Shown piece by piece: positions 43,443-52,593 of a stretch of 64,000 nt of DNA. Below the pieces are notes generated by a model. It searched no databases. It saw only the letters and a program-made list of their open reading frames with translations, and was not told the DNA's origin. Numbering within the stretch: position 1 is the first letter of the stretch; each line of letters begins with the position of its first letter. The DNA is from Pseudomonas orientalis (GTDB lineage Bacteria > Pseudomonadota > Gammaproteobacteria > Pseudomonadales > Pseudomonadaceae): the NCBI RefSeq assembly GCF_002934065.1, contig NZ_CP018049.1, forward strand, positions 4,152,501 to 4,216,500, read 5' to 3'. Made by a program: the position numbers and the translations under genes.

Positions 43443-43543
43443 CTGTAGGAGCGAGCTTGCTCGCGAAGGTGGGTAACGATAACGCGGGGAGTCAGGATAA
43501 ACGCGGCGACGGTGAGTTTTTCGCGAGCAAGCTCGCTCCTACA
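43443..43543. repeat. REPIN between flhB and the cold-shock-like genes
   Basis: CTGTAGGAGCGAGCTTGCTC and GAGCAAGCTCGCTCCTACAG are inverted around a 60-base middle containing AACGCGGGGAGTCAGGATAAACGC-like sequence. It lies 15 bases after the flhB stop and marks the left border of the fliL-flhB operon. Confidence 0.92.
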
Positions 43544-43557
43544 GTGCGCCGCAGCGT

Positions 43558-44694
43558 TCAGGAGTCGCGACGCAAATCCGGCGGGATGGGCAGGTCCTTG
43601 AGCGGATCAGGCCGCTTGCCCTTGCCCGCCCGGTATTGGCGGATCTGGTAGACGTAGGCCAGCACCTGGGCCACCGCCAAGTACAACCCGGCCGGGATTT
43701 CCTGGTCCAGATCGGTGGAGTAGAAGATCGAGCGCGCCAGTGCCGGGGATTCCAGCAGCAGGATGTCGTTGGCCACGGCGATTTCGCGGATTTTCAGCGC
43801 GGTAAAGTCGCTGCCCTTGGCCAGCAGCATCGGCGCGCCGCCCTTCTCCGGGTCGTACTTGAGGGCCACGGCGTAGTGGGTCGGGTTGGTGATGATCACG
43901 TCGGCGTCGGGCACCGAGGCCATCATCTTGCGCTGGGACATTTCGCGCTGCAGTTGGCGGATGCGTTGCTTGACCTCCGGGCGCCCTTCCTGGTCCTTGT
44001 GTTCGTCGCGCACTTCCTGCTTGGTCATCAGCAGTTTCTTGTGGCTTTCCCACAACTGGATCGGCGCGTCCACCGCCGCGATGATGATCAACCCGGCGGA
44101 CATCCACAACGCGCTCCAGCCCACCACTTGCAGGCTGTGAATGATCGCCGACTCCAGCGGTTCATGGGCGATGCGCAGCAGATCGTCGATGTCGGACGAC
44201 AACACCGTCACCGCCACGAACAGAATCAGGATGAATTTGGCCAGGGCCTTGAGCAGTTCCACCAGGGCCTTGGTGGAAAACATGCGCTTGAGGCCGGCGC
44301 CCGGGTTCATGCGGCTGAACTTGGGCGCCATGCTGCTGGCGGCGAATAGCCAGCCGCCCAGGGCGACCGGGCCAATCAGCGCGGCCAGCAGCAACGTAAT
44401 CAGAATCGGCTGCACCGCCAGCAGCGCGATCTTGCCCGAGTGCAACAGGTACAGGCCCATGGAATCGGGGTTGAGCAACACCTCCCGAGGCAGAGTGAAG
44501 TTGTGCTTCATCAGCTCCAGCAAGTCCAGCGCCAAGCCACCGCCGTAGATCAGCAAGGCGCCGGCGCCGGCCATCATGGTGGCAACGGTATTGAGTTCTT
44601 TGGAGCGTGCAATCTCACCCTTTTCCCTGGAGTCCTTTTTACGTTTCTCCGTGGGGTCTTCTGTCTTGTCCTGACCACTCTCGCTCTCGGCCAT
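43558..44694 (-). CDS. flhB: Flagellar export switch protein FlhB
   Basis: An export-apparatus membrane protein of 378 residues that switches secretion from hook to filament substrates. It has an N-terminal charged region (DKTEDPTEKRKKDSREKGEI), four membrane helices, and a cytosolic domain with the autocleavage motif NPTH (VIITNPTHYAVALKYDPEKG). It lies three bases after fliR and is the last gene of the fliLMNOPQR-flhB operon. Confidence 0.97.
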   Translation of the reverse strand: MAESESGQDKTEDPTEKRKKDSREKGEIARSKELNTVATMMAGAGALLIYGGGLALDLLELMKHNFTLPREVLLNPDSMGLYLLHSGKIALLAVQPILITLLLAALIGPVALGGWLFAASSMAPKFSRMNPGAGLKRMFSTKALVELLKALAKFILILFVAVTVLSSDIDDLLRIAHEPLESAIIHSLQVVGWSALWMSAGLIIIAAVDAPIQLWESHKKLLMTKQEVRDEHKDQEGRPEVKQRIRQLQREMSQRKMMASVPDADVIITNPTHYAVALKYDPEKGGAPMLLAKGSDFTALKIREIAVANDILLLESPALARSIFYSTDLDQEIPAGLYLAVAQVLAYVYQIRQYRAGKGKRPDPLKDLPIPPDLRRDS

Positions 44695-44697
44695 GGC

Positions 44698-45483
44698 TCA
44701 GCGCGCCCGTGCCAGGTCGCGTAAGAACTGCAGGGCGTCGGTCGCCAGCGGTTGATACTGATTGAGAATGTCGGCCAAACCGATCCAGAAAATCCCCATG
44801 CCCATCACCAGGGTCAAAGGGAAGCCGATCGAGAAAATGTTCAGTTGCGGCGCTGCGCGGGTCATCACGCCAAACGCGATGTTGACCACCAGCAGCGCGG
44901 TGATGGCCGGCAACACCAGCAGCAAGGACGCGCCCAGCACCCAGCCGAGGCGCCCCACCAGTTCCCAGAAATGGTTGACCACCAGCCCCGAGCCCACCGG
45001 CAAAGTGGTGAAGCTTTCGGTCAGCACCTCGAACGCCACCAAATGGCCGTTCATGGCCAGGAACAGCAAGGTCACCAACATGGTCAAAAATTGCCCGATC
45101 ACCGCCGCCGATACACCGTTGGTGGGGTCGACCATGGACGCAAAGCCCATGCCCATCTGGACCGAGATGATTTGCCCGGCCACCACAAACGCCTGGAAGA
45201 ACAGGCTCAGGGAAAAGCCCAGCATGGCGCCGATCAGGATCTGTTCGGCAATCAGCAGCAGCGCACTGAGGTCAAGGGCATTGACCGGCGGCATCGGCGG
45301 CAGGCCAGGCACGATCACGACCGTAATGGCCACCGCGAAATACAAACGCACACGCCGTGGCACGAGGGTGGTGCCGAACACCGGCATGGCCATCAACATG
45401 GCCGTGACGCGAAACATCGGCAGGATGAACGAGGCCACCCAGGTACTGATCTGGGTGTCGGTCAGGGCCAATAAGGATTGCAT
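44698..45483 (-). CDS. fliR: Flagellar export protein FliR
   Basis: An export-gate core protein of 261 residues with about six membrane helices (ILPMFRVTAMLMAMPVFG, LYFAVAITVVIVPGL, ALLLIAEQILIGAMLGFSLS). The family motif region GQIISVQMGMGFASMVDPTN is present. It forms the export channel with FliP and FliQ and sits between fliQ and flhB. Confidence 0.97.
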   Translation of the reverse strand: MQSLLALTDTQISTWVASFILPMFRVTAMLMAMPVFGTTLVPRRVRLYFAVAITVVIVPGLPPMPPVNALDLSALLLIAEQILIGAMLGFSLSLFFQAFVVAGQIISVQMGMGFASMVDPTNGVSAAVIGQFLTMLVTLLFLAMNGHLVAFEVLTESFTTLPVGSGLVVNHFWELVGRLGWVLGASLLLVLPAITALLVVNIAFGVMTRAAPQLNIFSIGFPLTLVMGMGIFWIGLADILNQYQPLATDALQFLRDLARAR

Positions 45484-45487
45484 CGAC

Positions 45488-45757
45488 TCAGCCGATCAAC
45501 TGCGGAATACTGCCGTACAGCTGCAGGATGTATTCCATGAAGGTTTGCACCAGCCACGGGCCGGCGACGATCAGGGTGATCAGCATCACCAACAGGCGCG
45601 GCAGGAAGCTCAGGGTCTGTTCGTTGATCTGGGTGGCGGCCTGGAACATCGCCACCAGCAGGCCGACCAACAGGCTCGGCACCACCAGCACCGCGACCAT
45701 CAGGGTGGTCAGCCACAGCGCTTCACGGAACAGGTCAACAGCGACTTCAGGCGTCAT
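45488..45757 (-). CDS. fliQ: Flagellar export protein FliQ
   Basis: A protein of 89 residues with two membrane helices (LWLTTLMVAVLVVPSLLVGL, PRLLVMLITLIVAGPWLV) around a charged hairpin with FQAATQINEQTLSFLP, the FliQ signature. The ATG at 45755-45757 gives MTPEVAVDLFREA; the longer upstream frame overlaps fliP control sequence and is not used. Confidence 0.97.
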   Translation of the reverse strand: MTPEVAVDLFREALWLTTLMVAVLVVPSLLVGLLVAMFQAATQINEQTLSFLPRLLVMLITLIVAGPWLVQTFMEYILQLYGSIPQLIG

Positions 45758-45761
45758 AGCC

Positions 45762-46505
45762 CTATACCCCCCCGAAACTGCCGGCCAGGGTGCCAATAAT
45801 CAGCGCCCAGCCGTCCACCAGCACAAACAGCATGATCTTGAACGGCAGCGAGATGATCAGCGGCGACAGCATCATCATGCCCATCGCCATCAGCACGCTC
45901 GCCACCACCAGGTCGATGATCAGGAACGGGATGAAAATCATGAAGCCGATCTGGAACGCGGTCTTCAATTCCGAGGTGACGAAGGCGGGCACCAGAATCG
46001 TCAGCGGCGCCTGGTCCGGGGTGGCAATGTCGGTACGCTTGGACAGGCGCATGAACAACTCGAGGTCGCTGGAGCGGGTCTGCGACAGCATGAAGTCCTT
46101 GATCGGGCCCTGGGCCTTGTCGATCGCGTCCTGGGCCGTAAGCTTTTCCGCCAGGTAAGGCTGCAGGGCTTGCTGGTTCACCTTGTCGAAGACCGGCGCC
46201 ATGATGAACAGGGTCAAAAACAGCGCCATGCCGGTGAGGATCTGGTTCGACGGCGTCTGCTGCAGGCCCAGGGCCTGACGCAGAATCGAGAACACGATGA
46301 TGATCCGCGTAAAGCTGGTCATCAGCATGACGAACGCCGGGATAAAACTCAGCGCGGTCATGATCAGCAGGATCTGCAGGCTGACCGAGTATTCCTGCGC
46401 GCCGGCCGCATTGGTGCCCAGGGTAATCGCCGGGATCGACAACGGATCGGCGCCCAGTGCCATCGGTGCGGCCAGCAACAGCATGAGCGTCAATAAAACG
46501 CGCAT
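45762..46505 (-). CDS. fliP: Flagellar export protein FliP
   Basis: An export-gate protein of 247 residues with a cleavable signal peptide (RVLLTLMLLLAAPMALGADP), then four membrane helices. It carries VLMTSFTRIIIVFSILRQAL, the short periplasmic domain with IDKAQGPIKDFMLSQTRSSD, and FVTSELKTAFQIGFMIFIPF. The start overlaps the fliO stop (TAATG). Confidence 0.97.
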   Translation of the reverse strand: MRVLLTLMLLLAAPMALGADPLSIPAITLGTNAAGAQEYSVSLQILLIMTALSFIPAFVMLMTSFTRIIIVFSILRQALGLQQTPSNQILTGMALFLTLFIMAPVFDKVNQQALQPYLAEKLTAQDAIDKAQGPIKDFMLSQTRSSDLELFMRLSKRTDIATPDQAPLTILVPAFVTSELKTAFQIGFMIFIPFLIIDLVVASVLMAMGMMMLSPLIISLPFKIMLFVLVDGWALIIGTLAGSFGGV

Positions 46506-46939
46506 TACTTCTTATCCTTCTGATCCTTGCCCAGCAATTCCATCAGGCGCTGGGCGAATTCTGGTGTGGCGGCCCCGGTCGTGGCCGCGTCCACCGGGGT
46601 CTTGAGTACGTGCAACGGGGTGATGCGCCCGGGGGTGATGCCGAGCAGGATCTGCTCCTCGCCCACCTGCACCAGCACCAGCCGGTCCCGCGGGCCGAGG
46701 GCACGCGAGCCGACCAGCTCGATCACCTGGGCATTGCCCGGGCCGATACGCTGCACGCGGCGCATCAGCCAGGCCAGCACAAAGATCAGGCCGATCACCA
46801 GCAACAGGCCGAGCAGCAATTGCGTCAACTGCCCGCCGACGCTGCCGACCGCAGGGGCCGCCGCCGCTTGCGCGACCGGCTCGGCCGCCAGCGCGCTCAA
46901 TGGCAGCGCCAGCCACAGTCCTGCCATCGAGTACTTCAT
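46505..46939 (-). CDS. fliO: Flagellar export assembly protein FliO
   Basis: A 144-residue protein with a signal-like N-terminus, one membrane helix (LTQLLLGLLLVIGLIFVLAWLM), a basic patch after it (RRVQRI) and a small cytosolic domain (VELVGSRALGPRDRLVLVQV, EQILLGITPGRI). FliO helps assemble the FliP ring. One base separates its start from the fliN stop. Confidence 0.95.
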   Translation of the reverse strand: MKYSMAGLWLALPLSALAAEPVAQAAAAPAVGSVGGQLTQLLLGLLLVIGLIFVLAWLMRRVQRIGPGNAQVIELVGSRALGPRDRLVLVQVGEEQILLGITPGRITPLHVLKTPVDAATTGAATPEFAQRLMELLGKDQKDKK

Positions 46940-46940
46940 T

Positions 46941-47408
46941 TCAGCGCAACTTCTTGATGCGTTCGCTCGGGCTGATCACGTCGGTCAGACGGATGCCGAA
47001 CTTCTCATTGACCACCACCACCTCGCCATGGGCGATCAGCGTGCCGTTGACCAGCACGTCCAACGGCTCGCCGGCCAGGCGGTCCAGCTCGATCACCGAG
47101 CCCTGGTTGAGCTGCAGCAGGTTGCGGATGTTGATTTCGGTGCTGCCCACTTCCATGGAAATCGACACCGGAATATCCAGGATCACATCCAGGTTCGGGC
47201 CGTCGAGGCTCACCGGATCGTTGTTTTTCGGCACGCCGCCGAATTCTTCCATCTGCAGGCGCTTGCCGGCCGGCGCGGAGGCGGCGTCGGCGGCCAGCAG
47301 CGCATCGATGTCGTCCTGGCCGACATCGCCGGTTTCTTCCAGGGCCGCAGCCCACTCGTCAGCCAGGGCCTGGTCTTCGGCGGAAGTGTTTTCGTGTTCG
47401 GTAGCCAT
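46941..47408 (-). CDS. fliN: Flagellar switch protein FliN
   Basis: A C-ring protein of 155 residues. The N-terminal acidic half (EDQALADEWAAALEETGDVG) leads to a C-terminal SpoA domain (ILDIPVSISMEVGSTEINIR, NLLQLNQGSVIELDRLAGEP, VVVNEKFGIRLTDVI). The ATG at 47406-47408 with GAGGA in front is preferred to a start at 47429. It lies downstream of fliM. Confidence 0.96.
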   Translation of the reverse strand: MATEHENTSAEDQALADEWAAALEETGDVGQDDIDALLAADAASAPAGKRLQMEEFGGVPKNNDPVSLDGPNLDVILDIPVSISMEVGSTEINIRNLLQLNQGSVIELDRLAGEPLDVLVNGTLIAHGEVVVVNEKFGIRLTDVISPSERIKKLR

Positions 47409-47442
47409 TACTTGTCCTCGGCGTAGCAAAAATGAATGTTGA

Positions 47443-48411
47443 TCAGCGGCGGTTGATCGGTTCGATCACTTGCAACGCCAGGTTGCCTTTGTGAGAGCCG
47501 AGCTTGACCTTGAACGACGGCACGCCGTTGGCGCGCATGATCAGTTCTTCCGGCAACTCCACGGGGATCACGTCCCCCGGCTGCATGTGCAGGATGTCAC
47601 GCAGGCGCAACTGCCGACGGGCGACGGTGGCGCTCAGGGGCACATCGACGTCCAGCAGGTCTTCGCGCAGAGCCTTGACCCAGCGTTCGTCCTGGTCGTC
47701 GAGGTCGGACTGGAAACCGGCATCGAGCATTTCGCGCACCGGCTCGATCATCGAGTACGGCATGGTCACGTGCAGGTCGCCGCCACCGCCATCGAGTTCA
47801 ATGTGGAAGGTGGAGACCACAATGGCTTCGCTCGGCCCGACGATGTTGGCCATGGCCGGGTTCACTTCCGAGTTGATGTACTCGAAATTGACTTCCATGA
47901 CCGCCTGCCAGGCTTCCTTCAGGTCGATGAAGGCCTGTTCCAGCACCATGCGCACCACGCGCAGTTCGGTAGGCGTGAACTCACGGCCTTCGATCTTGGC
48001 GTGACGGCCGTCGCCGCCGAAGAAGTTGTCCACCAACTTGAACACCAGTTTGGCGTCAAGGATGAACAGCGCGGTGCCACGCAACGGCTTGATCTTGACC
48101 AGGTTGAGGCTGGTGGGCACGTACAGCGAGTGCACGTATTCACCGAACTTCATCACCTGCACGCCACCCACCGCCACGTCCGCCGAGCGGCGCAGCATAT
48201 TGAACATGCTGATGCGGGTGTAGCGGGCGAAACGTTCGTTGATCATTTCCAGGGTCGGCATGCGTCCACGGACGATGCGATCCTGGCTGGTCAGGTCGTA
48301 ACTTTTGACGCTGCCGGGCTCGGCAGCCATTTCGGTCTGTACCAGACCATCGTCCACACCATGCAGCAGCGCGTCGATTTCATCCTGGGACAGCAGGTCT
48401 TGCACGGCCAT
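47443..48411 (-). CDS. fliM: Flagellar switch protein FliM
   Basis: The CheY-P receptor of the C-ring, 322 residues. The N-terminal DLLSQDEIDALLHGVDD is the CheY-binding motif. The middle domain contains NFFGGDGRHAKIEGREFTPT, where GGDGR-type residues contact FliG. The C-terminal SpoA domain is LRLRDILHMQPGDVIPVELP. Ten bases separate it from fliL. Confidence 0.97.
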   Translation of the reverse strand: MAVQDLLSQDEIDALLHGVDDGLVQTEMAAEPGSVKSYDLTSQDRIVRGRMPTLEMINERFARYTRISMFNMLRRSADVAVGGVQVMKFGEYVHSLYVPTSLNLVKIKPLRGTALFILDAKLVFKLVDNFFGGDGRHAKIEGREFTPTELRVVRMVLEQAFIDLKEAWQAVMEVNFEYINSEVNPAMANIVGPSEAIVVSTFHIELDGGGGDLHVTMPYSMIEPVREMLDAGFQSDLDDQDERWVKALREDLLDVDVPLSATVARRQLRLRDILHMQPGDVIPVELPEELIMRANGVPSFKVKLGSHKGNLALQVIEPINRR

Positions 48412-48420
48412 GTCGTGATC

Positions 48421-48921
48421 CTACTGCAATACGAAGTTAGTGAAGAGCGCCTGCTCGACCACGACTTTGCCCAGCTCTTTCTGGGCCACTTCCTGCACGC
48501 TGGCAGTGACCTTCTGGCGCAGCATTTCCTGGCCCACCGGCGTGGCCAGGCTGTCGAAGCTCTGGCCCGAGAACAGCATCACCAGGTTGTTGCGGATCAC
48601 CGGCATGTGCACTTTGAGCGCGTCCAGGTCCGCCTGGTTGCGCGCCAGCAAGGTGATGCTCACCTGCAAGTAGCGTTGGCGACCGTTCTGATTGTAGTTG
48701 GCGACAAAGGCCGGCAGCATCGGTTCGAAGATTGCCGGTTGCTTGACGTTAGTGGCGGTGTCGGCGGCGGGTGCCGGTTTGCTTGCACTGCTGTGCATGA
48801 TGTACCAGGTGCCGCCAACCGAGGCGCCAATGGCCAGGAGCAGGCCCAGCACAATCAGCAGGATCAGCTTGAGCTTGCCTTTGCCTGCGGGGGGAGTTGC
48901 TGCGTCGTCGCTCTTCGCCAT
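48421..48921 (-). CDS. fliL: Flagellar basal-body protein FliL
   Basis: A 166-residue single-pass membrane protein that supports the stators. It has a short cytosolic N-terminus, a membrane helix (LKLILLIVLGLLLAIGASVG) and a periplasmic domain with RYLQVSITLLARNQADLDAL and IRNNLVMLFSGQ. It is the first gene of the fliL-flhB operon, behind a sigma-54 promoter candidate. Confidence 0.96.
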   Translation of the reverse strand: MAKSDDAATPPAGKGKLKLILLIVLGLLLAIGASVGGTWYIMHSSASKPAPAADTATNVKQPAIFEPMLPAFVANYNQNGRQRYLQVSITLLARNQADLDALKVHMPVIRNNLVMLFSGQSFDSLATPVGQEMLRQKVTASVQEVAQKELGKVVVEQALFTNFVLQ

Positions 48922-48971
48922 GCCAATAATCCGTCACTATTCGGGGATTCATAGATCTACGGATAGGCAAG

Positions 48972-48987
48972 AGCAAGTGTTATGCCA
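48972..48987 (-). promoter_or_regulatory. Sigma-54 promoter of the fliL operon
   Basis: The minus strand reads TGGCAT-AACAC-TTGCT, one base from the TGGCAC-N5-TTGCW consensus. It lies 51 bases before the fliL start and just inside the REPIN that separates this operon from fliK. Confidence 0.85.
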
Positions 48988-49016
48988 GAGTTGTCTGACA
49001 CCAGGACAACACAAAT

Positions 49017-49112
49017 CAAATGTGGGAGGGGGCTTGCTCCCGATGGTGGTGTATCAGCAACAGATTTGTTGGCTGACACACTGCTATCGGGGGCAAGCCC
49101 CCTCCCACATCG
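49017..49112. repeat. REPIN between fliK and fliL
   Basis: AAATGTGGGAGGGGGCTTGC and GGGCAAGCCCCCTCCCACAT are inverted around a middle with ATCAGCAACAGATTTGTTGG-type complementarity. It begins 20 bases after the fliK stop, where it may attenuate read-through into fliL. Confidence 0.92.
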
Positions 49113-49132
49113 GGTTCTCTATTTGACTCGGG

Positions 49133-50416
49133 TCAAGCGTAGTAGTCGACGGCGCTGGAGCCGATCACTGTCTGAGTCACCGGCGCGACTGCCTCGGCCA
49201 CCTCCACTTGGCCGCCGCTGTCGCCACCGCGTCCTGCGCTGGCGCTCACACCCCGCGCCTGGCCCTGCTGTTGCTGCTGCTCCTGCCCCCGAGACTGGTC
49301 GGACACGTTCACATCCACTTGCCCCATGCCTTGCTGGGCGAACATCTCGCGCAGGCGGCCGGACTGGCTTTCCAGCGCTTCACGCACCACGGCATGGCCG
49401 CTCATGAAACTCACTTGAGCCTGCTGGTCGGGCGTCATGTTGACCTTGATATCCAGGCGCCCCAGTTCGGCCGGCTGCAATTGGATTTCGGCCGATTTGA
49501 GGCTGGCACTGGAGAGGTACATTACGCGGTTGACCACTTCTTCGGTCCAGCCGCTCTGGTGCATGGCCAGCGGGGCGTTGACTACCTGTGGCAAGGCGTT
49601 GGCGGTTTTCGGCGTGGCGGCCTGGGTCAGCGCGGCCAGGCGGTTGGCAAAGTCGTCGACACGGGTGTCGCTGCCGGCGTCCTTGAGGTCCTTGAGGCCG
49701 TCATCGATCAGCGCGCCAAAGGCTTTGTCGCCGCCCTGCTCGGTGCTGTCCTTGGTGGCTTGCTGGTCAACCATCGTGGCCAGGCCGGCCGCGAAATTCT
49801 GCGCGGCGGTCGGTTGATCCTGGGGCGTGGTGGGCGCCGCTTTCTGCGGTGCCTGGCTGCTGGCGGACACATGGCCGCCCTGCTCCATCGCCAGGCGCAC
49901 GGCAGGCATGGCGTCCAGCGGGTCGGCTGCGGGGTCGAACGCCGGCGGCTTGGCCTCATTGATCACGGCGACGGCGGCAGCCACCGGTTGAGGCGTGTCG
50001 TCCTCCACGGCCACCGCAGGTGCCGGGGTTTGCAGCGGGACGGCGACGGGTGTGACCGTGGCGATCAAGGCCGGATCCACCGGCGCATCCGTCGCGGGCT
50101 GTTGCGTCAGGGACGGGTCGGCGGGTGTGTCGTCGGCCGCGTCGTCAGTATCGGACGGCTTGACAGGCAAGGGATTGCCGCTATCGGCAAGCGCCGGCGT
50201 GCTGGCGGCAGAGGTGTCGTCCGCCGCTGCAGGCGCCGATTTACCCGAGGCGCTGTCGGTTTTCAGCGCCGGTTTGGCGCCCTGGTTGGCGAACACTTGA
50301 GCGAAGCCAGGGCCCTTGTCCCGTGGGTCCGCAGCCGCTGCCGCAGGGGTGGCGGCAGGCGCTTGAGGCTTGGCCGCAGGGGCAGCCTGAAGGAGCGAAT
50401 TGGGGGCGACTGGCAT
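49133..50416 (-). CDS. fliK: Flagellar hook-length control protein FliK
   Basis: A 427-residue molecular ruler that ends hook growth. The long N-terminal part is Ala/Pro/Asp-rich and disordered. The C-terminal substrate-switch domain (Flg_hook) has RVMYLSSASLKSAEIQLQPA, ELGRLDIKVNMTPDQQAQVS and HAVVREALESQSGRLREMFA. I chose the ATG at 50414-50416 (MPVAPNSLLQAA), with GGAG upstream; the frame extends to 50503 and would run into hptB. It lies downstream of hptB. Confidence 0.93.
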   Translation of the reverse strand: MPVAPNSLLQAAPAAKPQAPAATPAAAAADPRDKGPGFAQVFANQGAKPALKTDSASGKSAPAAADDTSAASTPALADSGNPLPVKPSDTDDAADDTPADPSLTQQPATDAPVDPALIATVTPVAVPLQTPAPAVAVEDDTPQPVAAAVAVINEAKPPAFDPAADPLDAMPAVRLAMEQGGHVSASSQAPQKAAPTTPQDQPTAAQNFAAGLATMVDQQATKDSTEQGGDKAFGALIDDGLKDLKDAGSDTRVDDFANRLAALTQAATPKTANALPQVVNAPLAMHQSGWTEEVVNRVMYLSSASLKSAEIQLQPAELGRLDIKVNMTPDQQAQVSFMSGHAVVREALESQSGRLREMFAQQGMGQVDVNVSDQSRGQEQQQQQGQARGVSASAGRGGDSGGQVEVAEAVAPVTQTVIGSSAVDYYA

Positions 50417-50499
50417 AGGTAAAGGTCTCCACTGCATGGGGGTCGGGGATGCAGTATCAGGAGATAGAGCAAAAGTCGGGCCAGGTTTGCAGCGAAGGC

Positions 50500-50844
50500 T
50501 CACGCACTGAAACGCTGGCGCTCCGATTCATACATCGGCTTGACCAGCGCGAACTCAAGATCAATCTGATCAACCAACGCACCCAGATTGGAGGCGGGCT
50601 CGACCGACTCAAGCTCCAACCGCTGACACAACTGCGCCAGGCGCACCGCGCCCAGGTTGCCACTGCTGCCCTTGAAGCTATGCGCTATGCGCCCCAGCGC
50701 CTTGGCATCGTCGCGCGCCTTGCGCAAAGCGGTGACGCGCTCCTGGGAATCATGAAGGAAGGTATCCAGCAATTTCGGGTACTCGTCCTCCATCACTTCC
50801 TTTAAACCTGACAACACGTCCGGGTCCAGATGTAGATCAACCAC
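50500..50844 (-). CDS. hptB: Histidine phosphotransferase HptB
   Basis: An HPt protein of 114 residues with the phospho-accepting histidine 55 in GRIAHSFKGSSGNLGAVRL. In Pseudomonas HptB receives phosphate from several hybrid kinases and passes it to HsbR, linking surface signals with flagellar gene expression and biofilm formation. It follows hsbR by 30 bases and precedes fliK by 83. Confidence 0.93.
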   Translation of the reverse strand: MVDLHLDPDVLSGLKEVMEDEYPKLLDTFLHDSQERVTALRKARDDAKALGRIAHSFKGSSGNLGAVRLAQLCQRLELESVEPASNLGALVDQIDLEFALVKPMYESERQRFSA

Positions 50845-50874
50845 TTGCTCGCTCCTTGATCAAGAATTGATGGA

Positions 50875-52593
50875 TTATGCCAGAGCCTTCCAGCAAAACT
50901 CCACGCAGACGCAGCGCCCGCCATCGGACCAGCGTACGTCGCCGCTCAGTTGACGCACCAGGTTCAAGCCGCGGCCGGACAGACGGTCAGCATCCTGCGG
51001 CCGCGCCAGCACCTCGTCAACATCGAAGCCAGGTCCGCTGTCCTCGACACGTAGCGTCATTTTGCCGCCCTGCGCAGTCGGGGACACCTGCACATGCACC
51101 CGGATATGGCCGCTGTTCAAGTGCGCCAGCCGCTCATTACGCAGGCGGTAGTACTGCGCAAACCCATCGGCATCGCGCTTGAGCTGTGAATCCAGCCCCA
51201 GTACGCCATGTTCGAGGGCATTGGCATACAGCTCGGCCATCACCGTGTAGAGCGCGCCGCTCTGCTCACGCAGGCCGTGGACCTCCAACAGCAATTGCAG
51301 CAGATACGGCAATGGGTTGTAGCGCCTGAGGGTCTGCGCGCGAAATTCGAAACTCACCGACCAATTCAGCGGGCACGACTGGCCACTGTCGGAATACATC
51401 GGTTCGGCCACACGGACCGGTTGGCCGGACAGCAAAGTGATTTCAACCATGCTGACGTCGTCCCGTGCCTCACCGCGAAAGGCCGCCAGCGCCTGCTCGA
51501 TCTCCTCGAACAAGCGGTCGGGCTCGCGGTTGGCGGCAAACACCTGCTGCAAACGTTCGGCGCCGAACAGCTGGTCATTGGCATCGGCGGTGTCCAGCAC
51601 CCCGTCGGAAAGCAGGAACACACGGTCGCCCAGGGCCATTGGCCAGACTTCGGTGCTGTCATCGAATGCCTGGGCCGACAGCACGCCCAACGGCAGATGC
51701 CGCGACATCAACGGCGTGCGCTTGCCGGTGGCGACCTCATGCACATAGCCCTCGGGCATGCCGCCGTTCCACACCTCCACCACGCGCCGCTCGGTGCTCA
51801 GGCACAGCAGGGTGGCGCAGCAGAACATGTCCACCGGCAGGATGCGCTTGAGCTTGGCGTTCATCTCGCGCAGGGTCTGCGTCAGCCCATAGCCCTTGGC
51901 GGTCATGCCATAGAACACTTCGGCCAGGGGCATGGCACCGATGGCCGCCGGCAAACCATGGCCGGTGAAATCGCCGAGCAACACGTGCATGTCGCCGGAC
52001 GGCGTATAAGCGGCCAGCAACAGGTCCCCATTGAACAGCGCATAAGGCGATTGCAGGTAGCGGATATTCGGCGCCGCGTTGATGCACCCCGAATGCGCGA
52101 CCTTGTCGAACACGGCCTTGGCGGCGCGCTGTTCATGTAATAGGTAATCATTGTGCCGGGCGATCTGGTCACGCTGCTGCAGCACCGTGGCCTGTAATCG
52201 CCGCAGACGGTCCATGGCGTTGATCTTGGCGGCCAGGATCAGCTGGTTGTAGGGCTTGGGCAAAAAATCGTCGCCGCCGGCATCCAGGCACTCGGCCAGT
52301 GCGGCGCTTTCGCGCAGGGAGGTCAGGAAGATGATGGGGACCAACTGCTCGCCCGCCAACTGCTTGATCCAGCGCGCGGCGAGAAAACCATCCATCACCG
52401 GCATCATCGCGTCCATCAATACCAGCTGCGGACGCTCGCGCGCAAACAGCTCAACGGCCTGCTCGCCATTGGTGGCGGTGAGCACATGGTGACCCTGACG
52501 CCGCACGATGGTCGACAACAACAGCAAGTCGGCGGCACTGTCTTCGGCAATCAGGATGGTCAGCGGCTCGGATAAGGGGGCCAGGACTCTCAC
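50875..52593 (-). CDS. hsbR: HsbR: receiver, PP2C phosphatase and anti-sigma kinase fusion
   Basis: A cytoplasmic protein of 572 residues in three parts. The receiver (about 10-130) has ILIAEDSAADLLLL, the aspartate in LVLMDAMMPVMDG and the lysine in FLPKPY. The PP2C/SpoIIE phosphatase (about 190-395) has LLGDFTGHGLPAAIGAMPLA and LLSDGVLDTAD. The C-terminal GHKL kinase (about 430-565) has AELYANALEHGVLG and VEDSGPGFD. It reversibly phosphorylates HsbA, and HptB controls which activity dominates. ATG overlaps the hsbA stop. Confidence 0.95.
   Translation of the reverse strand: MRVLAPLSEPLTILIAEDSAADLLLLSTIVRRQGHHVLTATNGEQAVELFARERPQLVLMDAMMPVMDGFLAARWIKQLAGEQLVPIIFLTSLRESAALAECLDAGGDDFLPKPYNQLILAAKINAMDRLRRLQATVLQQRDQIARHNDYLLHEQRAAKAVFDKVAHSGCINAAPNIRYLQSPYALFNGDLLLAAYTPSGDMHVLLGDFTGHGLPAAIGAMPLAEVFYGMTAKGYGLTQTLREMNAKLKRILPVDMFCCATLLCLSTERRVVEVWNGGMPEGYVHEVATGKRTPLMSRHLPLGVLSAQAFDDSTEVWPMALGDRVFLLSDGVLDTADANDQLFGAERLQQVFAANREPDRLFEEIEQALAAFRGEARDDVSMVEITLLSGQPVRVAEPMYSDSGQSCPLNWSVSFEFRAQTLRRYNPLPYLLQLLLEVHGLREQSGALYTVMAELYANALEHGVLGLDSQLKRDADGFAQYYRLRNERLAHLNSGHIRVHVQVSPTAQGGKMTLRVEDSGPGFDVDEVLARPQDADRLSGRGLNLVRQLSGDVRWSDGGRCVCVEFCWKALA

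Noticed and set aside
43124..43651. 175-codon plus-strand frame across the cold-shock-like gene and a REPIN
   Set aside because: It passes through the operator and both REPIN arms and into flhB on the other strand; the sequence is low-complexity repeat translation.
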